A DNA stretch of 61,615 nt from JAHRAH01 sp051009015. Lineage in GTDB: Bacteria > Pseudomonadota > Gammaproteobacteria > Tethybacterales > Persebacteraceae. Below the pieces are notes generated by a model, which saw only the letters and a list, made by a program, of their open reading frames with translations, had not been told where the DNA came from and made no database searches. The position numbers were made by a program, and so were the translations under genes. Where the stretch lies: positions 1 to 61,615 of the forward strand of contig JBPCWZ010000010.1 in NCBI GenBank assembly GCA_051009015.1. The letters are read 5' to 3'. Below, one piece after another: positions 7,357-17,200 of this stretch (its first letter is position 1; every line of letters begins with the position of its first letter).

Positions 7357-8574
7357 TTATTCGTCTTTGCCGCCGGTTTGGTTTTCGGCGGTGGGTTTGT
7401 CGCTTTCGCTTTGTTGCGCCGCGGGCTTGCTGTCGCTTTCGTTTTGTTGTGTCGCGGATTTGCCGTTGCTTTCGCTCTGCTGTGCCGCGGGTTTGCTGAC
7501 GATGACGCTCGCCGGGCGCAAAAGACGCGAGTTTATGGTGTAGCCGGTTCGCACAGTGTGCACAACGGCATCCTTGGGCAGTCCGGCGTTTTCTTCGGTT
7601 GCAACCGCTTCATGCAATTCGGGGTCAAACACCACGCCGTTGTCCGGACGGACGGGGAGGATGTTGTTCTTTTGCAATTCCGAGTCGGTTTTTTGCTGCA
7701 TGGCTTTGATGCCCTGACGCAAGTTGTCGGCGGTTTGGTTTTCATCGCCGATGGCGAGGTCAAAGCAATCACGCACATCACACATCGCCAAAGCGATTTT
7801 TTCCACCGCCCGATTAACGGCGGTTTCAGTCTCGCGTCCGGCGCGGCGGCAGAGGTTGTCCAATTCGGCGGCTTTGCGCATAAGAAGTTCGTATTGTTTC
7901 GCGGCTTCTTGTTTTTCCGCCGTCAAAGCGTGTTCGTGCTTTTCCGCTGTTTCTTGTAGTGCTACTGCCAATGCGCGTTCGTGACTTTCTGCCGCTTCTT
8001 GTAGGGCTACTGCCAAAGCGTGTTCGTGCTTTTCTGCTGCTTCTTGTAGCGCCGTTGTCAAAGCGTCATCTGTCGCCGCAGTTTTATCTGCTATTTTGTC
8101 GTCGACGGGGGGGACGGCGTTATCGGTTGCCGCCGTTTGTTTGTCATCGCCTTGTTCGGCGATGGCGTCTTCCGCGATTGGTTTGTCATCGGCTGCCGCC
8201 GTTTGCTCGCCATCGCCTTGTTCGGCGATAGCGTCTTCCGTGGTTGGTTTGTCATCGGCTGCCGCCGTTTGTTTGTCATCGTCTTGTTCGGCGATGGCGT
8301 CTTCCGCGGTTGGTTTGTTATCGGTTGCCGCCGTTTGCTCGCCATCGTCTTGCTTGGCGTTGGCATCGCCCGTTGTTTGTTTGTCATCGCCTTGTTTGGC
8401 GATAGCACCTTCCACAGCCGATTTGTTATCGGTTGCAATTGCTTTGTTGTCGTTGCCGGTTTTTTTGTCGGCAGTGCCGCCAAAAAAGACCCAAATGCGG
8501 CGAACGACAACAAAAACCCCGCCGCCGGGTTCTTTGTCGCCGGGGGGTTCGGGGGTGTTGTTGGTTTTTGGCAT
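7357..8574 (-). CDS. grpE: Nucleotide exchange factor GrpE with repeat-expanded termini
   Basis: Releases ADP from DnaK. The conserved core is present in the last 200 residues: an AELDNLCRRAGRE helix, the VRDCFDLAIGDE segment, DPELHEAVATEE, and the beta-wing with HTVRTGYTINSRLLRPASVIVSK. Typical GrpE is about 200 residues; this one is 405. The N-terminal half is five approximate 22-residue units of the form AIAEQ-D-QTAAADDKPTTED, then four 15-residue units of the form ALAVALQEAAEKHEH that probably lengthen the GrpE coiled coil. The C-terminus adds three units like PAAQQSESDSK. A hydrophobic patch, VFVVVRRIWVFFGG, near the N-terminus is unusual. The frame is open to an ATG at 8619, but the predicted promoter would start transcription near 8592, so the ATG at 8574 (MPKTNN) is chosen. 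Ribosome-binding site is weak. Confidence 0.9.
   Translation of the reverse strand: MPKTNNTPEPPGDKEPGGGVFVVVRRIWVFFGGTADKKTGNDNKAIATDNKSAVEGAIAKQGDDKQTTGDANAKQDDGEQTAATDNKPTAEDAIAEQDDDKQTAAADDKPTTEDAIAEQGDGEQTAAADDKPIAEDAIAEQGDDKQTAATDNAVPPVDDKIADKTAATDDALTTALQEAAEKHEHALAVALQEAAESHERALAVALQETAEKHEHALTAEKQEAAKQYELLMRKAAELDNLCRRAGRETETAVNRAVEKIALAMCDVRDCFDLAIGDENQTADNLRQGIKAMQQKTDSELQKNNILPVRPDNGVVFDPELHEAVATEENAGLPKDAVVHTVRTGYTINSRLLRPASVIVSKPAAQQSESNGKSATQQNESDSKPAAQQSESDKPTAENQTGGKDE
7890..8415 (-). repeat. Tandem repeats inside grpE
   Basis: In-frame DNA repeats of about 66 bases (five imperfect units, roughly 8100-8415) encode acidic Asp/Glu/Gln/Ala-rich peptides. Repeats of 45 bases (four units, roughly 7890-8070) encode helical Ala/Glu/His-rich peptides. 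A third, shorter set encodes the Gln/Ser-rich tail near 7395-7495. Unit lengths are multiples of three, so copy-number change would keep the frame. Confidence 0.85.
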
Positions 8575-8598
8575 GGGAAATCGTCTCTCTGCCATTGT

Positions 8599-8626
8599 CA
8601 TATAAAATCGCCCTGCCATTTTTCAA
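8599..8626 (-). promoter_or_regulatory. Predicted promoter of grpE-dnaK-dnaJ
   Basis: On the minus strand TTGAAA (8626-8621) is followed after 16 bases by TATATG (8604-8599). The -35, read as GTTGAAA, also resembles the heat-shock sigma-32 -35 CTTGAAA, but no CCCCAT-type -10 is seen. It would let the chaperone genes be transcribed apart from tyrS. Confidence 0.4.
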
Positions 8627-8656
8627 CCCCCCGCGGCGAATTTAATGAAAAAAGTT

Positions 8657-9871
8657 TTATCCGCCGGTTTGTTTGACGACAATGCGGGCGAAGCGGCGTT
8701 TGCCGACTTGTACTAGGGCGGCGGTGTCTTTTGGCAGTTTGCGCTCGCCATCCTTCTCTGTATTGCCGTCAATTTTGACCGCGCCCTGGGCGATTAATCT
8801 TCTGCCTTCGGAGGAAGATGGCACAAGGCGGGCGTCTTTCAACAGATAAAAAAGCGGCGGCGACATTCCGCCGTCATCGGCATAAACAACAACTTCGGCG
8901 ACTTTTGCCGGTGCGCCGCCGCTCGCGATGGTTTGGAACTCTTCCGCCGCCGCTATTGCCGCATTTTCGCCGCAAAAGCGCGCCGTCAGTTCATGCGCAA
9001 GTTGCCGTTTATAAATAACCGGATTTTCGCCGCCCGCCGTTTGTTGTTTCATCTTTTTTATGGCATCGGCGGGTTGCGCCGACAGGAGTTGATAATACTC
9101 CCACATCAAATCGTCCGATGCCGACATGGTTTTGCCGTAGAGTTGCGCCGCCGGTTCGCTAATGCCGATATGATTGCCGTAACTTTTTGACATTTTGCGC
9201 GCGCCGTCCAAACCGCGCAAAAGCGGCATTGTCAATATGCATTGCGCGGGTTTGCCTTCCTGCCTTTGCAGTTCGCGCCCGACGAGGAGGTTGAACTTCT
9301 GGTCGCTGCCGCCGAGTTCAACATCGGCATTTAATGCCACGGAATCATAACCCTGCATTAGAGGATACAACATTTCGCGCACCGATATCGGCGCGTTTTG
9401 GCGCATTCGGCGGGAGAAATCATCCCGCTCCAACAACCGGGCGACGGTATATCGCCCCGCCAGCATTAGCATATCGGCGGCGGTCATTTTGCCAAACCAT
9501 TCCGAGTTGCGGCGTACTTCGGTTTGTTCGGCATTTAAGATTTTTGCCATCTGTGCAAAGTAGGTTTCGGCGTTGTTATCAATCTCTTGCGGCGTCATCG
9601 GCGGGCGGGCGGTGTTTCTGCCGCTGGGGTCGCCGATTCTCGCCGTGTAATCGCCGATGAGAAAAATAACAATATGCCCCATCTCCTGAAAATGACGCAT
9701 CTTTTGCATCAGGACGGTATGTCCAAGATGCAAGTCGGGTGCTGTCGGGTCAAAACCGGCTTTTATCCGCAAAGGACGCCCTTCGGCAAGTTTGCGCTCC
9801 AATTCGCCTTCGGGCAGCGATTCTTCGCAACCGCGCATGAGCAATTGCAGTTGTTGTGCGGGCGCTTTCAT
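8657..9871 (-). CDS. tyrS: Tyrosyl-tRNA synthetase
   Basis: Charges tRNA-Tyr with tyrosine. It has 404 residues from the ATG at 9871. The Rossmann fold carries the HIGH-class signature as HLGH (48-51) within AGFDPTAPDLHLGH, FLIGDYTARIGDPSGR, and the KMSKS loop in RKMSKSYGN. A C-terminal S4-like RNA-binding domain (LVPSSSEGRRLIAQGAVKIDG) follows. Length and motif spacing match the roughly 400-residue TyrZ-like branch found in Pseudomonas more than the 424-residue E. coli TyrS. The frame continues upstream to 10,282, but that extension overlaps serC, is Arg/Pro-rich and has no family match, so it is excluded. No clear Shine-Dalgarno. It lies 83 bases downstream of serC and 38 bases from the open end of the grpE frame. 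Confidence 0.95.
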   Translation of the reverse strand: MKAPAQQLQLLMRGCEESLPEGELERKLAEGRPLRIKAGFDPTAPDLHLGHTVLMQKMRHFQEMGHIVIFLIGDYTARIGDPSGRNTARPPMTPQEIDNNAETYFAQMAKILNAEQTEVRRNSEWFGKMTAADMLMLAGRYTVARLLERDDFSRRMRQNAPISVREMLYPLMQGYDSVALNADVELGGSDQKFNLLVGRELQRQEGKPAQCILTMPLLRGLDGARKMSKSYGNHIGISEPAAQLYGKTMSASDDLMWEYYQLLSAQPADAIKKMKQQTAGGENPVIYKRQLAHELTARFCGENAAIAAAEEFQTIASGGAPAKVAEVVVYADDGGMSPPLFYLLKDARLVPSSSEGRRLIAQGAVKIDGNTEKDGERKLPKDTAALVQVGKRRFARIVVKQTGG

Positions 9872-9954
9872 CTTTGCGGATAGTTGATATTTGCCGAATG
9901 TTGCCGGATTTTGTTGTCTTTTGCCGTTTTTTGCCGACAATGCCGGTTTTGGTA

Positions 9955-11025
9955 TCAACCGCGGCGGCGGGCGAAATCGGCAAGATAATCGGACAAAGCC
10001 CGCGTTGCGGCGATTGTCGTGGCATTGTAAAGCGAAGCGCGGCAGCCGCCCAAAACCGCATGCCCCTTCAAGCCCAGCAAACCCGCATCTTCCGCGCCGC
10101 GCAAAAAATCCGCCGTCAGGGTATCGGATGGCAGAAAAAACGGAATATTCATCCGCGACCTCACGGATGCATCCGCAACATGACAGCGGTAAAAACCGGT
10201 ATCCAGCACTTGATAAATCATTTGCGATTTTTGCGCGCTTTGGCTTTCCATCTCCGGCACGCCGCCTTGTTCTTTCAGCCATTCCAATACCAGCATCGTC
10301 AGATAAATGTTGAAAGACGGCGGCGTGTTTGCCATGGAATCGTTTTCAATCTGCAGCGGGTAATGCCATATCATCGGCGTGTCGGCGCGCGGGCGGATGA
10401 GGTCTTTTCGCACGATGACAATGGTCACTCCCGCGGCGCCGAGGTTTTTTTGGGCACCGGCATAAACGATGCCGTAGTCGGCAATGTTAATCATGCGCGA
10501 GGCGATGTTGGATGACATGTCGGCGACAAGCGGGGCAAGGGTTTGCGGCGGTTTGGCAAACTCGGTGCCATGCACCGTTTCGTTGTCGGCGTAATGAAAA
10601 AACTTCGCCCCTTGCGGCTCCTGCCATTGTGTTGGCAGGGTTTTGTATTCGCCGCTTTCGTCGTCGGCGACAACTTCGGCGCGGCAGTATTTTTTGCCTT
10701 CGTTTGCGGCGCGGCGCGACCAATGCCCGCTTATCAAATAAGCGGCGGTGTCGGTCGCTTCGGCAAGGTTTAGCGGAATGGCGGCGGCTTGGCCGGTCGC
10801 GCCGCCGGACAGAAAAAGGACGGCGTAATCGTTTGGAATATTCAGCAGTTCGCGCAAGAGCGATTCGGCGCGGGCATGGACGGCAATAAACTTTTCGCCG
10901 CGGTGCGAGAGTTCCATAACGGACGCGCCGAGATTTTGATAATCGCAAAACTCGGCTTGCGCCTGTTCCATCACGGCATCCGGCAGGCGGCAGGGGCCCG
11001 GGTTGAAGTTGTAAGCGCGCTGCAT
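9955..11025 (-). CDS. serC: Phosphoserine aminotransferase
   Basis: A pyridoxal-phosphate enzyme that makes phosphoserine from 3-phosphohydroxypyruvate (serine route) and acts similarly in vitamin B6 synthesis. It has 356 residues, the normal length. Motifs include YNFNPGPCRLP at the start, MELSHRG, FLSGGATGQ, ADMSSNIASR and the cofactor lysine in YAGAQKNLGAAG, then the C-terminal GGCRASLYNA. It is the first gene of the minus-strand run and has its own strong extended -10 promoter, so tyrS may be read through from it. Confidence 0.96.
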   Translation of the reverse strand: MQRAYNFNPGPCRLPDAVMEQAQAEFCDYQNLGASVMELSHRGEKFIAVHARAESLLRELLNIPNDYAVLFLSGGATGQAAAIPLNLAEATDTAAYLISGHWSRRAANEGKKYCRAEVVADDESGEYKTLPTQWQEPQGAKFFHYADNETVHGTEFAKPPQTLAPLVADMSSNIASRMINIADYGIVYAGAQKNLGAAGVTIVIVRKDLIRPRADTPMIWHYPLQIENDSMANTPPSFNIYLTMLVLEWLKEQGGVPEMESQSAQKSQMIYQVLDTGFYRCHVADASVRSRMNIPFFLPSDTLTADFLRGAEDAGLLGLKGHAVLGGCRASLYNATTIAATRALSDYLADFARRRG

Positions 11026-11036
11026 ATTGACCGCCG

Positions 11037-11045
11037 ATTATAACA
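11037..11045 (-). promoter_or_regulatory. Extended -10 promoter of serC
   Basis: Read on the minus strand TGTTATAAT (11045-11037) is a perfect TGnTATAAT box with no matching -35. Initiation about seven bases further would be near 11,030, only about five bases before the serC ATG, and no Shine-Dalgarno precedes that ATG. The transcript would be nearly leaderless. Confidence 0.55.
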
Positions 11046-11099
11046 CAACGGCGAAAGGCGCGGCGGCGCAAAAAATGGCGCAAAAATACTTTTTATTTA

Positions 11100-11130
11100 T
11101 GTCAAATTCGGCGGGTAAAAATAGTAGAAT
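11100..11130 (+). promoter_or_regulatory. Possible promoter of the giant adhesin gene
   Basis: TAGAAT (11125-11130) matches the -10 consensus at five of six positions in an AT-rich stretch. The best -35 candidate, TGTCAA (11100-11105), is poor and 19 bases away, so activation by a regulator is plausible. Initiation near 11,137 would give a leader of about 55 bases. The whole regulatory space between serC and this gene is 167 bp. Confidence 0.35.
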
Positions 11131-11192
11131 ACGCGGTTGCACAAGATGACGCATTTAGGTATGTTTGGCACACATCGGAGTCGGCGGGGCTG

Positions 11193-11275
11193 ATGCCGCT
11201 TTTTCGCTTGGCGGTATCGCGCTGGCGGTTGTCGGCGGGCGCGGTTTTGATATTGCTAATGGCGCTGAGCGCCGA
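11193..11275 (+). other. Sec signal peptide region of the giant adhesin
   Basis: Residues 1-27 show a basic n-region (three arginines), a hydrophobic core LSAGAVLILLMALSA and a small-residue end with likely cleavage after Ala-Leu-Ser-Ala. This is a standard-length signal, not the roughly 50-residue extended type of many large adhesins. Confidence 0.75.
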
Positions 11276-14200
11276 GGGTGATGTCGCGGATGGCAAGGCA
11301 TCGCCTTTTGTTGTTGCATCATCGGGCGGCGCGGCGGCGGCGGGTTTTTCTTATGGCGATTGGCTGAAAGCGCGGCGGGCGTATTCGGACACCGCCGACA
11401 ATGCGCCAAAACAACAACAGGAAAAACCGGCGACCATCGGCAGTTTCTGGAGCGGTATTGCCGAAGATATCGGCGAGCGGGCATTGGAAAGAGTGCGCGG
11501 TTCGGTTTTGGGCGTGCTGCCGCAGGAGTCGGAGTTTCGCGATTTGCTGGTGCGTTATGGCAACGGCGAAGATGTCAGCATGGGCGATTGGCGGGAGATT
11601 CGCTTTGCCCGGTTGAGTGATGACATTCGCGGCGCGCCTTTGGCGTTGTATGCCGATGGCGAGCGGGCATTGGCGGATGCTTTGTCGGAAGCGGCGCGGG
11701 AGCGTTTGGCTTTTGTTCGCCGCGCGCGGGTGGATTTGCAAACTCCCCTCGGCGGTCGGCGGGGGCAGTTGGGTGTTGATGCGGCGGGTGCTTTGCGACT
11801 GACGGATGACGATGTCATTGGCTGGCAGTTGCGGGCTTTTGGCGGCGAGGACGATGCCGCAGGCGGCAATGCCGGTTTGTTTTGGCGGCTGGCGGTCAAT
11901 CGTACCGGGCTGGCGGGGGTGAATGTCTTTTTGGATTATGAGGAGGACGATGAAGCGGGCGGTTTTTGGCGCTGGTCGGTTGGCGGCGAATACAAAACCC
12001 GCTACGGCGGCATATCGGCAAACCGGTATGAAGTTTTGACGGAAGCGAGAGTTTTGGCGGACGGCAGCCGCGCATACAGCAGGGACGGGATAGACGCGGA
12101 TGCGGAGTTGTTTGTGCCGGGTTATGAGTTTGTGCGCGCGCGCGTGGGTTATTACCAATGGCGGGGCGAGTTTGGCGATGACGATGACGAAGGGTTTCGT
12201 TTCGGTGTGGCTTTTTTGCCGGGCGCCGGTTTGGAGTTTGGCGTGGAATATGACGAAAACAGCGGGGAGTGGGGCGGCAACTTGACATATTCGCGGCGCT
12301 TTGGCGCACCTTCGCCGTCGGCGGCAAGCGCTCCGGCGACATTTGACCCGCGCCGTCATTTCTTTGACGCGGTGCGGCGGGAGTATGGTCAGAGGATAAG
12401 CCGCACCGAGCAAGGCGGCAATCCGCTGGTGGCGAACTTGATATCCCTGCGGGCGGATGTTGCGGCGACGATACAAGCGGACGGGTTTTTGGCGACGGTT
12501 ACGCGCAGCGGCGATAACTTGTCGGACGGCACAAGCCGCTATGAGCGTTATCCGGTAATGCTGGCGCGGGATATTACCATAGAGGTTGGCGGCGGCGGAA
12601 GGTCCGTTGCGGCGGTGTTTCGTCAGGACAGCGGCGATTGGCTTTTGGCATTGGAAGACGATACGCGGGTGGCGTTTTTGCAGCAGGGGACTTTGCTGGC
12701 GGCGTATTCGGGCGCCGGAGAGGTGGACAGGGCGCGCGGTCGTCTGCCGGGGGTTTTGGTTGTGCCGGGGACGGTGACTTTGTATCTGGGCGGTACGCGT
12801 TTGGCTTTTGATTTGCGCGAGCGGCGGGAGGTGGCGGATATAACACTGCACGAAGGCGTTTTGACCATCGGCGGCGGGCGGTCGTCATCGCCGTCTTATT
12901 CGGTTGCGGTGCTGGCGAGTTCCCGGGTGTTGCTGGCGGATGATGACAACAACCTGATAACAATATCGTGCGACGACGAAGGGCACAGTTCGCAGCCGGG
13001 CGCGCAGGCGTTTTGTTCTTACGGGGCGGTTTTTGACGCCGATGGTTTTGCCGATGGCTTGTGGCATCTGGCGGCATCGCGGCGCGAAAGCGCGGCGGGG
13101 ACGATACGCATATCAACAAACACGCCGTCTTTGACTTTGTCGGCGGCGGTTGTTGAGGGTGCCGGCGTTATCGGCTTGCGGCGGTTGTCGGCGCAGTTGT
13201 TTGCGTTGTCTCTGGTCGGTGCGGGTGCCGGTGATATTGCCCGGGCCGGTTTGGTCTTTACCGAAAGCGGCGGCAGGTTTGCGCCGCAAACGCTCAGTTT
13301 GCGGATACAAGTGGCATCGTCATTGGCGGTGCAGGTGCGGCGGGCCGATGTCGGGTTATTGACGGAAGTGCCGGCTTTGGCGGTTGCGACTGTTGTCGGC
13401 ATTGGCGGCGGCGGCGGTTATGCCTACCGGCTGGCTGCTGCGCATGCTTTGTTTTCGCTGCGGCTGGCGGATGGTTTGGCGGTGGCGGATTATGTCAATG
13501 CCGCGTCATCGCCGGTTGTTTCGCCTTTGACGATAGCGGTGTCGGATGGTTTGAATACGGCATTGACGATAACGGCGTTATTTACCATAGCCGACCCGCC
13601 GCCGGTTTCCATCACTTTGGCGCATCGGGCGGCGATGGGCGTGGGGCAAGCCCTGCCGGTGGCGACTTTGCATGTCGGCGGCGGTTATGTGCGCTCGGCG
13701 TATACGCTGCAGGTTGCGGCGGGCGGTGCTTACGGCGGCATTGGCATGTCGGCATTGGCGGACGGCGGCGCGCAGATTATTCTTACCGCCGGTGCGCAGT
13801 CGGGTTTGATAACCATAACGGCGATGGCGGATGACAATCATAACAACACCGGCGCGGGGCTTGCGGTTTGGACTGTGCGGGTTGTTGATGGTTTGTTGCT
13901 GTCGCCGCCGCCTTTGTTTGCCGGAGTGCTGACAATCACAACGGACAATGCGGCGGGCAATGTCCCGCGCGATTTGGGCAGTTTTGTGGCGACGGGCGCG
14001 AACGGGGCTTTGGTTTTCACTTCGCAGTTGCCGCCGTATTTGCGTTTGCTTGTGCGCGGCGACAGCGCATTGTTGCGCTTGCAAAGCGCGCCGGTTGTCG
14101 CCGGTGTGATAACGGTGCCGGTAAGCGTGCGCGAGGATGTCATTAACGGGCGCGAGAGCGCGACAACGATAACTTTGGCGGTGGTGAATCCGCCTCAGTT

Positions 14201-17200
14201 GGTGGCGGATTTGGCGGGGTTGCAAAATGCGGTAATAACCGGCGTGGCGACATTGGCGACGGTTTCGGTTTCGGGGGGTTATGTTAATAATGGCGATGGT
14301 TATTCCGTCGGCATATCGCCTTTGGCGGGTTTGGCATTAATCACAACGGGGGATTTTTACACCCTTGCGGTATTGACGGCGAATAATCCGATAGTGCTGA
14401 CTTTGACGGTAATAGCGGACGATGACCATCCGAATGTATCGGCGGCTACCTTGTCGGCGGTCATCACGGCGGCGGATATGCTGGTATTGAATGGCGGCGG
14501 TTCTTTTGTGGTGACGGCGGGCGCGGTTGGCAGGGAGTTGGCGCAACTTCGGGCGGCGGGCGGTTTGTTGCCGTATCGTTTTGGCGCGTTGTTTAATGGC
14601 GGCAATTTGTTTGATGTCTCCGGCGGCGGGGTATCGGCGGCGATAAGCATCGCGGCGGCTGGCTGGAATGATTACACAAGCGGCAGGGTTTTGACGCTGT
14701 CGGCGACGGTGTCGGATTCTTCATCGGAAGTTATGCTGGCGACTGCGGCATTGACGGCATCAATGGTTTTGCCGCCGGTGTCGGTTGAAGGGTTTTATGT
14801 TTCGCGGCGTTATACGGCGGGTTTGTCATCCGCTACCATATTGACCTTGTCCGCATCGGGCGGTGCCGATGCTGTTGATGGCGGCGATGGCGGTTTTGTT
14901 TACGGGCGGGTTGGCGCGGTTGTCGCCGGGGTTTCGTTGTTGTCGTCGGGCGAAGTGTTGTTGTCGTCCGCTGTTCCTTCGGTTATTGTGATGACGGCTT
15001 CGGCGCGCGACAGTTATGCGGGCGATGACAATGCCGGGGCGACTATTACGATTAGTTTGACGGCGCATGCCGGCGATATTCGCATCGGGGCGATTGGCAA
15101 TGCCTATTTGTATGCCGAGACGGGTGCGGAGTTTGACATTGTTACTTTGACGGCTTTCGGCGGCGAGGGGGTGATTACTTTGGGCGTGCCGGATGATGCG
15201 GTCGGTTATGAGATAAGGCAGTTGTCGGTATTGCGTGTCAGCAGCGAGGAAAGCCGGACAGTGACGGCGACAATATCCGCGGACGATGGCGCGGGCGGTT
15301 CTCCGGCGGCGGAGTATTTGTTGACTATCACAATACTGCCGCAGATGGCATTGACGATAGACAACGAAAGATTGACGGTGACGACAAGATTGCCCGCCGG
15401 TGCTGTCGGGGCATTGGCGGCATCGTTGTCGGTATCGGGCGGCAACGGCGTTTATGTTTATGAGGGCGATAATGCCGATGTCGGTTTGTTGCTTCGCCGG
15501 CGGGGGGCGAGTTTGCAGTGGCGGGGCGTTGCAGCCCGCAATAATGCCGGTGAAGAATCGCAGGGGGCTTTTGTGGTAAGTGATACTTCGCAACCGCCGC
15601 GGAAGATAACGATGACATTATTGACGGTGGTGTATGTTCATCCGCCGATAGTGGAAGCGGCGGCGGAGGGCGTTGTTTCGCGGGCGATAACGAATATTGT
15701 GCTGACGGCGGCAAGCATCAGCATAGGCGGCGGTTCGGGTTTGGGTTATGCGGCAAGCGTCATTGGCATAAGCGGCGCGGTATCGGCGAGTGTTTTGGCG
15801 GATGGCAATGTGGAAGTTCGCGGCTTGGCGGCGGGCGAGGGGGTTATTACCATAACGGCGGCGGATAATCATCCGGGCAGTGCCGATGCGGCTTTGTCAT
15901 TGTCCATTACTTTTGTTGACCGGCTGGCGTTTGCCGGTTTGCCGGTTGATGCGATAACGATAACGACATACGCAAACGACTGGCGTTTGTCTTTGACATT
16001 ATCGGGCGGCAACGGCGATTATGCCTACGGCAGTGATATTAATGATGTGATAGGGGGCGCGGAGTTGCAGCAGGTATCCATATTGTTTGCGCCATCGGTT
16101 GCATTGGCGAATGTGCAGACGGTCAGCATAGCGGTCAGCGGCACCGACAGGGAAGAGGAAAGTTTGGCGCAAAGCGTATCGGCGGCGATAACTGTGGTGA
16201 TGATTGACCCGCCGGCATTGTCCGCCAGTGTGTATCCTCCCCTGCCCCGGGCGGTTGTTTCCGGCAGGTTCGGGCAGTTATTGTCGGTCACGGGCGGTTA
16301 TGCGCCGGATGGTTATGATGTGCGCATAACGGCAGGCGGCGATGACCCGTTGCTGGTGAGTTTGATAAGGGGAGACCGCATTAGCATTCTTGCCCTGCCG
16401 GAGGGCTTGTTGCAAACGGTGACGGCGACGATGGTTGTTGATGACGCCCATCCCAATATTGCGCCGGTTACTTTGACGGTAACGGTCATCGGCTTTGATA
16501 ACTTGCAAATTCAGGCGGACAATGCGCAGGGCAATGCCGGCGGTTTTGCCCGGGCATCTTTCGGCGTGCCTGCGCACGGGCTTTTGGCGTTTAGCGTCAA
16601 TGGCGGCATTGGCGCTATTTCGCTGTCGGTTGTCGGCGATGTTGACCAGCGCGATATGTTTGCGGCGGAGATTAATGCCGAAGGGCGGGCGACTTTGCGT
16701 GCGCGCCGTTTGCACTGGCAGGATTTGGAGCGGGAGTTGCTGGTATCGCGCACGACGGTGCAGCAGTTTGCCATAGTGGCGATGGATTCGTTTTCGCCGC
16801 CGTTGCTTGCAACGGCATCGGTGACGGTGGAGTTGTCCGCCGTGCCCGTTATTGCATGGGCATTTCCGGCGGCGGGCGGCATTACAACGCACATTATCCG
16901 GAATGCGGCGGCAACGGTGCATGCTACCGGCGGGGTGGATCTCTTGCGCGCCGATGCCCGCTTTGCCGGAAGTCCGGATGTGCTGCCGGGCTTTTCGTTT
17001 TCGGTTTTGGGGGAAGGCGGCGGTTTTGTTACTTTGTCCGATGCCCGCCGCGCCGAGTTGCGGGTTTCCACGGGTTTGACCGGCGCGGTAATGTTTACGG
17101 TTGAAATTAATGACCGCTTGCTTGCCGACGAAGCACCGCCTCATTCGGCAAGATTGACTTTGACATTCGCCGCCAATGCGCTGACGCCGCTGAGTATTTT

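Noticed and set aside
8575..8619. Upstream ATG codons for grpE at 8595, 8601 and 8619
   Set aside because: They lie at or before the predicted transcription start, and the extra residues are not family-like, although they cannot be fully excluded.
9872..10282. A 137-residue N-terminal extension of TyrS
   Set aside because: It overlaps serC, is Arg/Pro-rich and unlike any synthetase; MKAPAQQ at 9871 gives the normal length.
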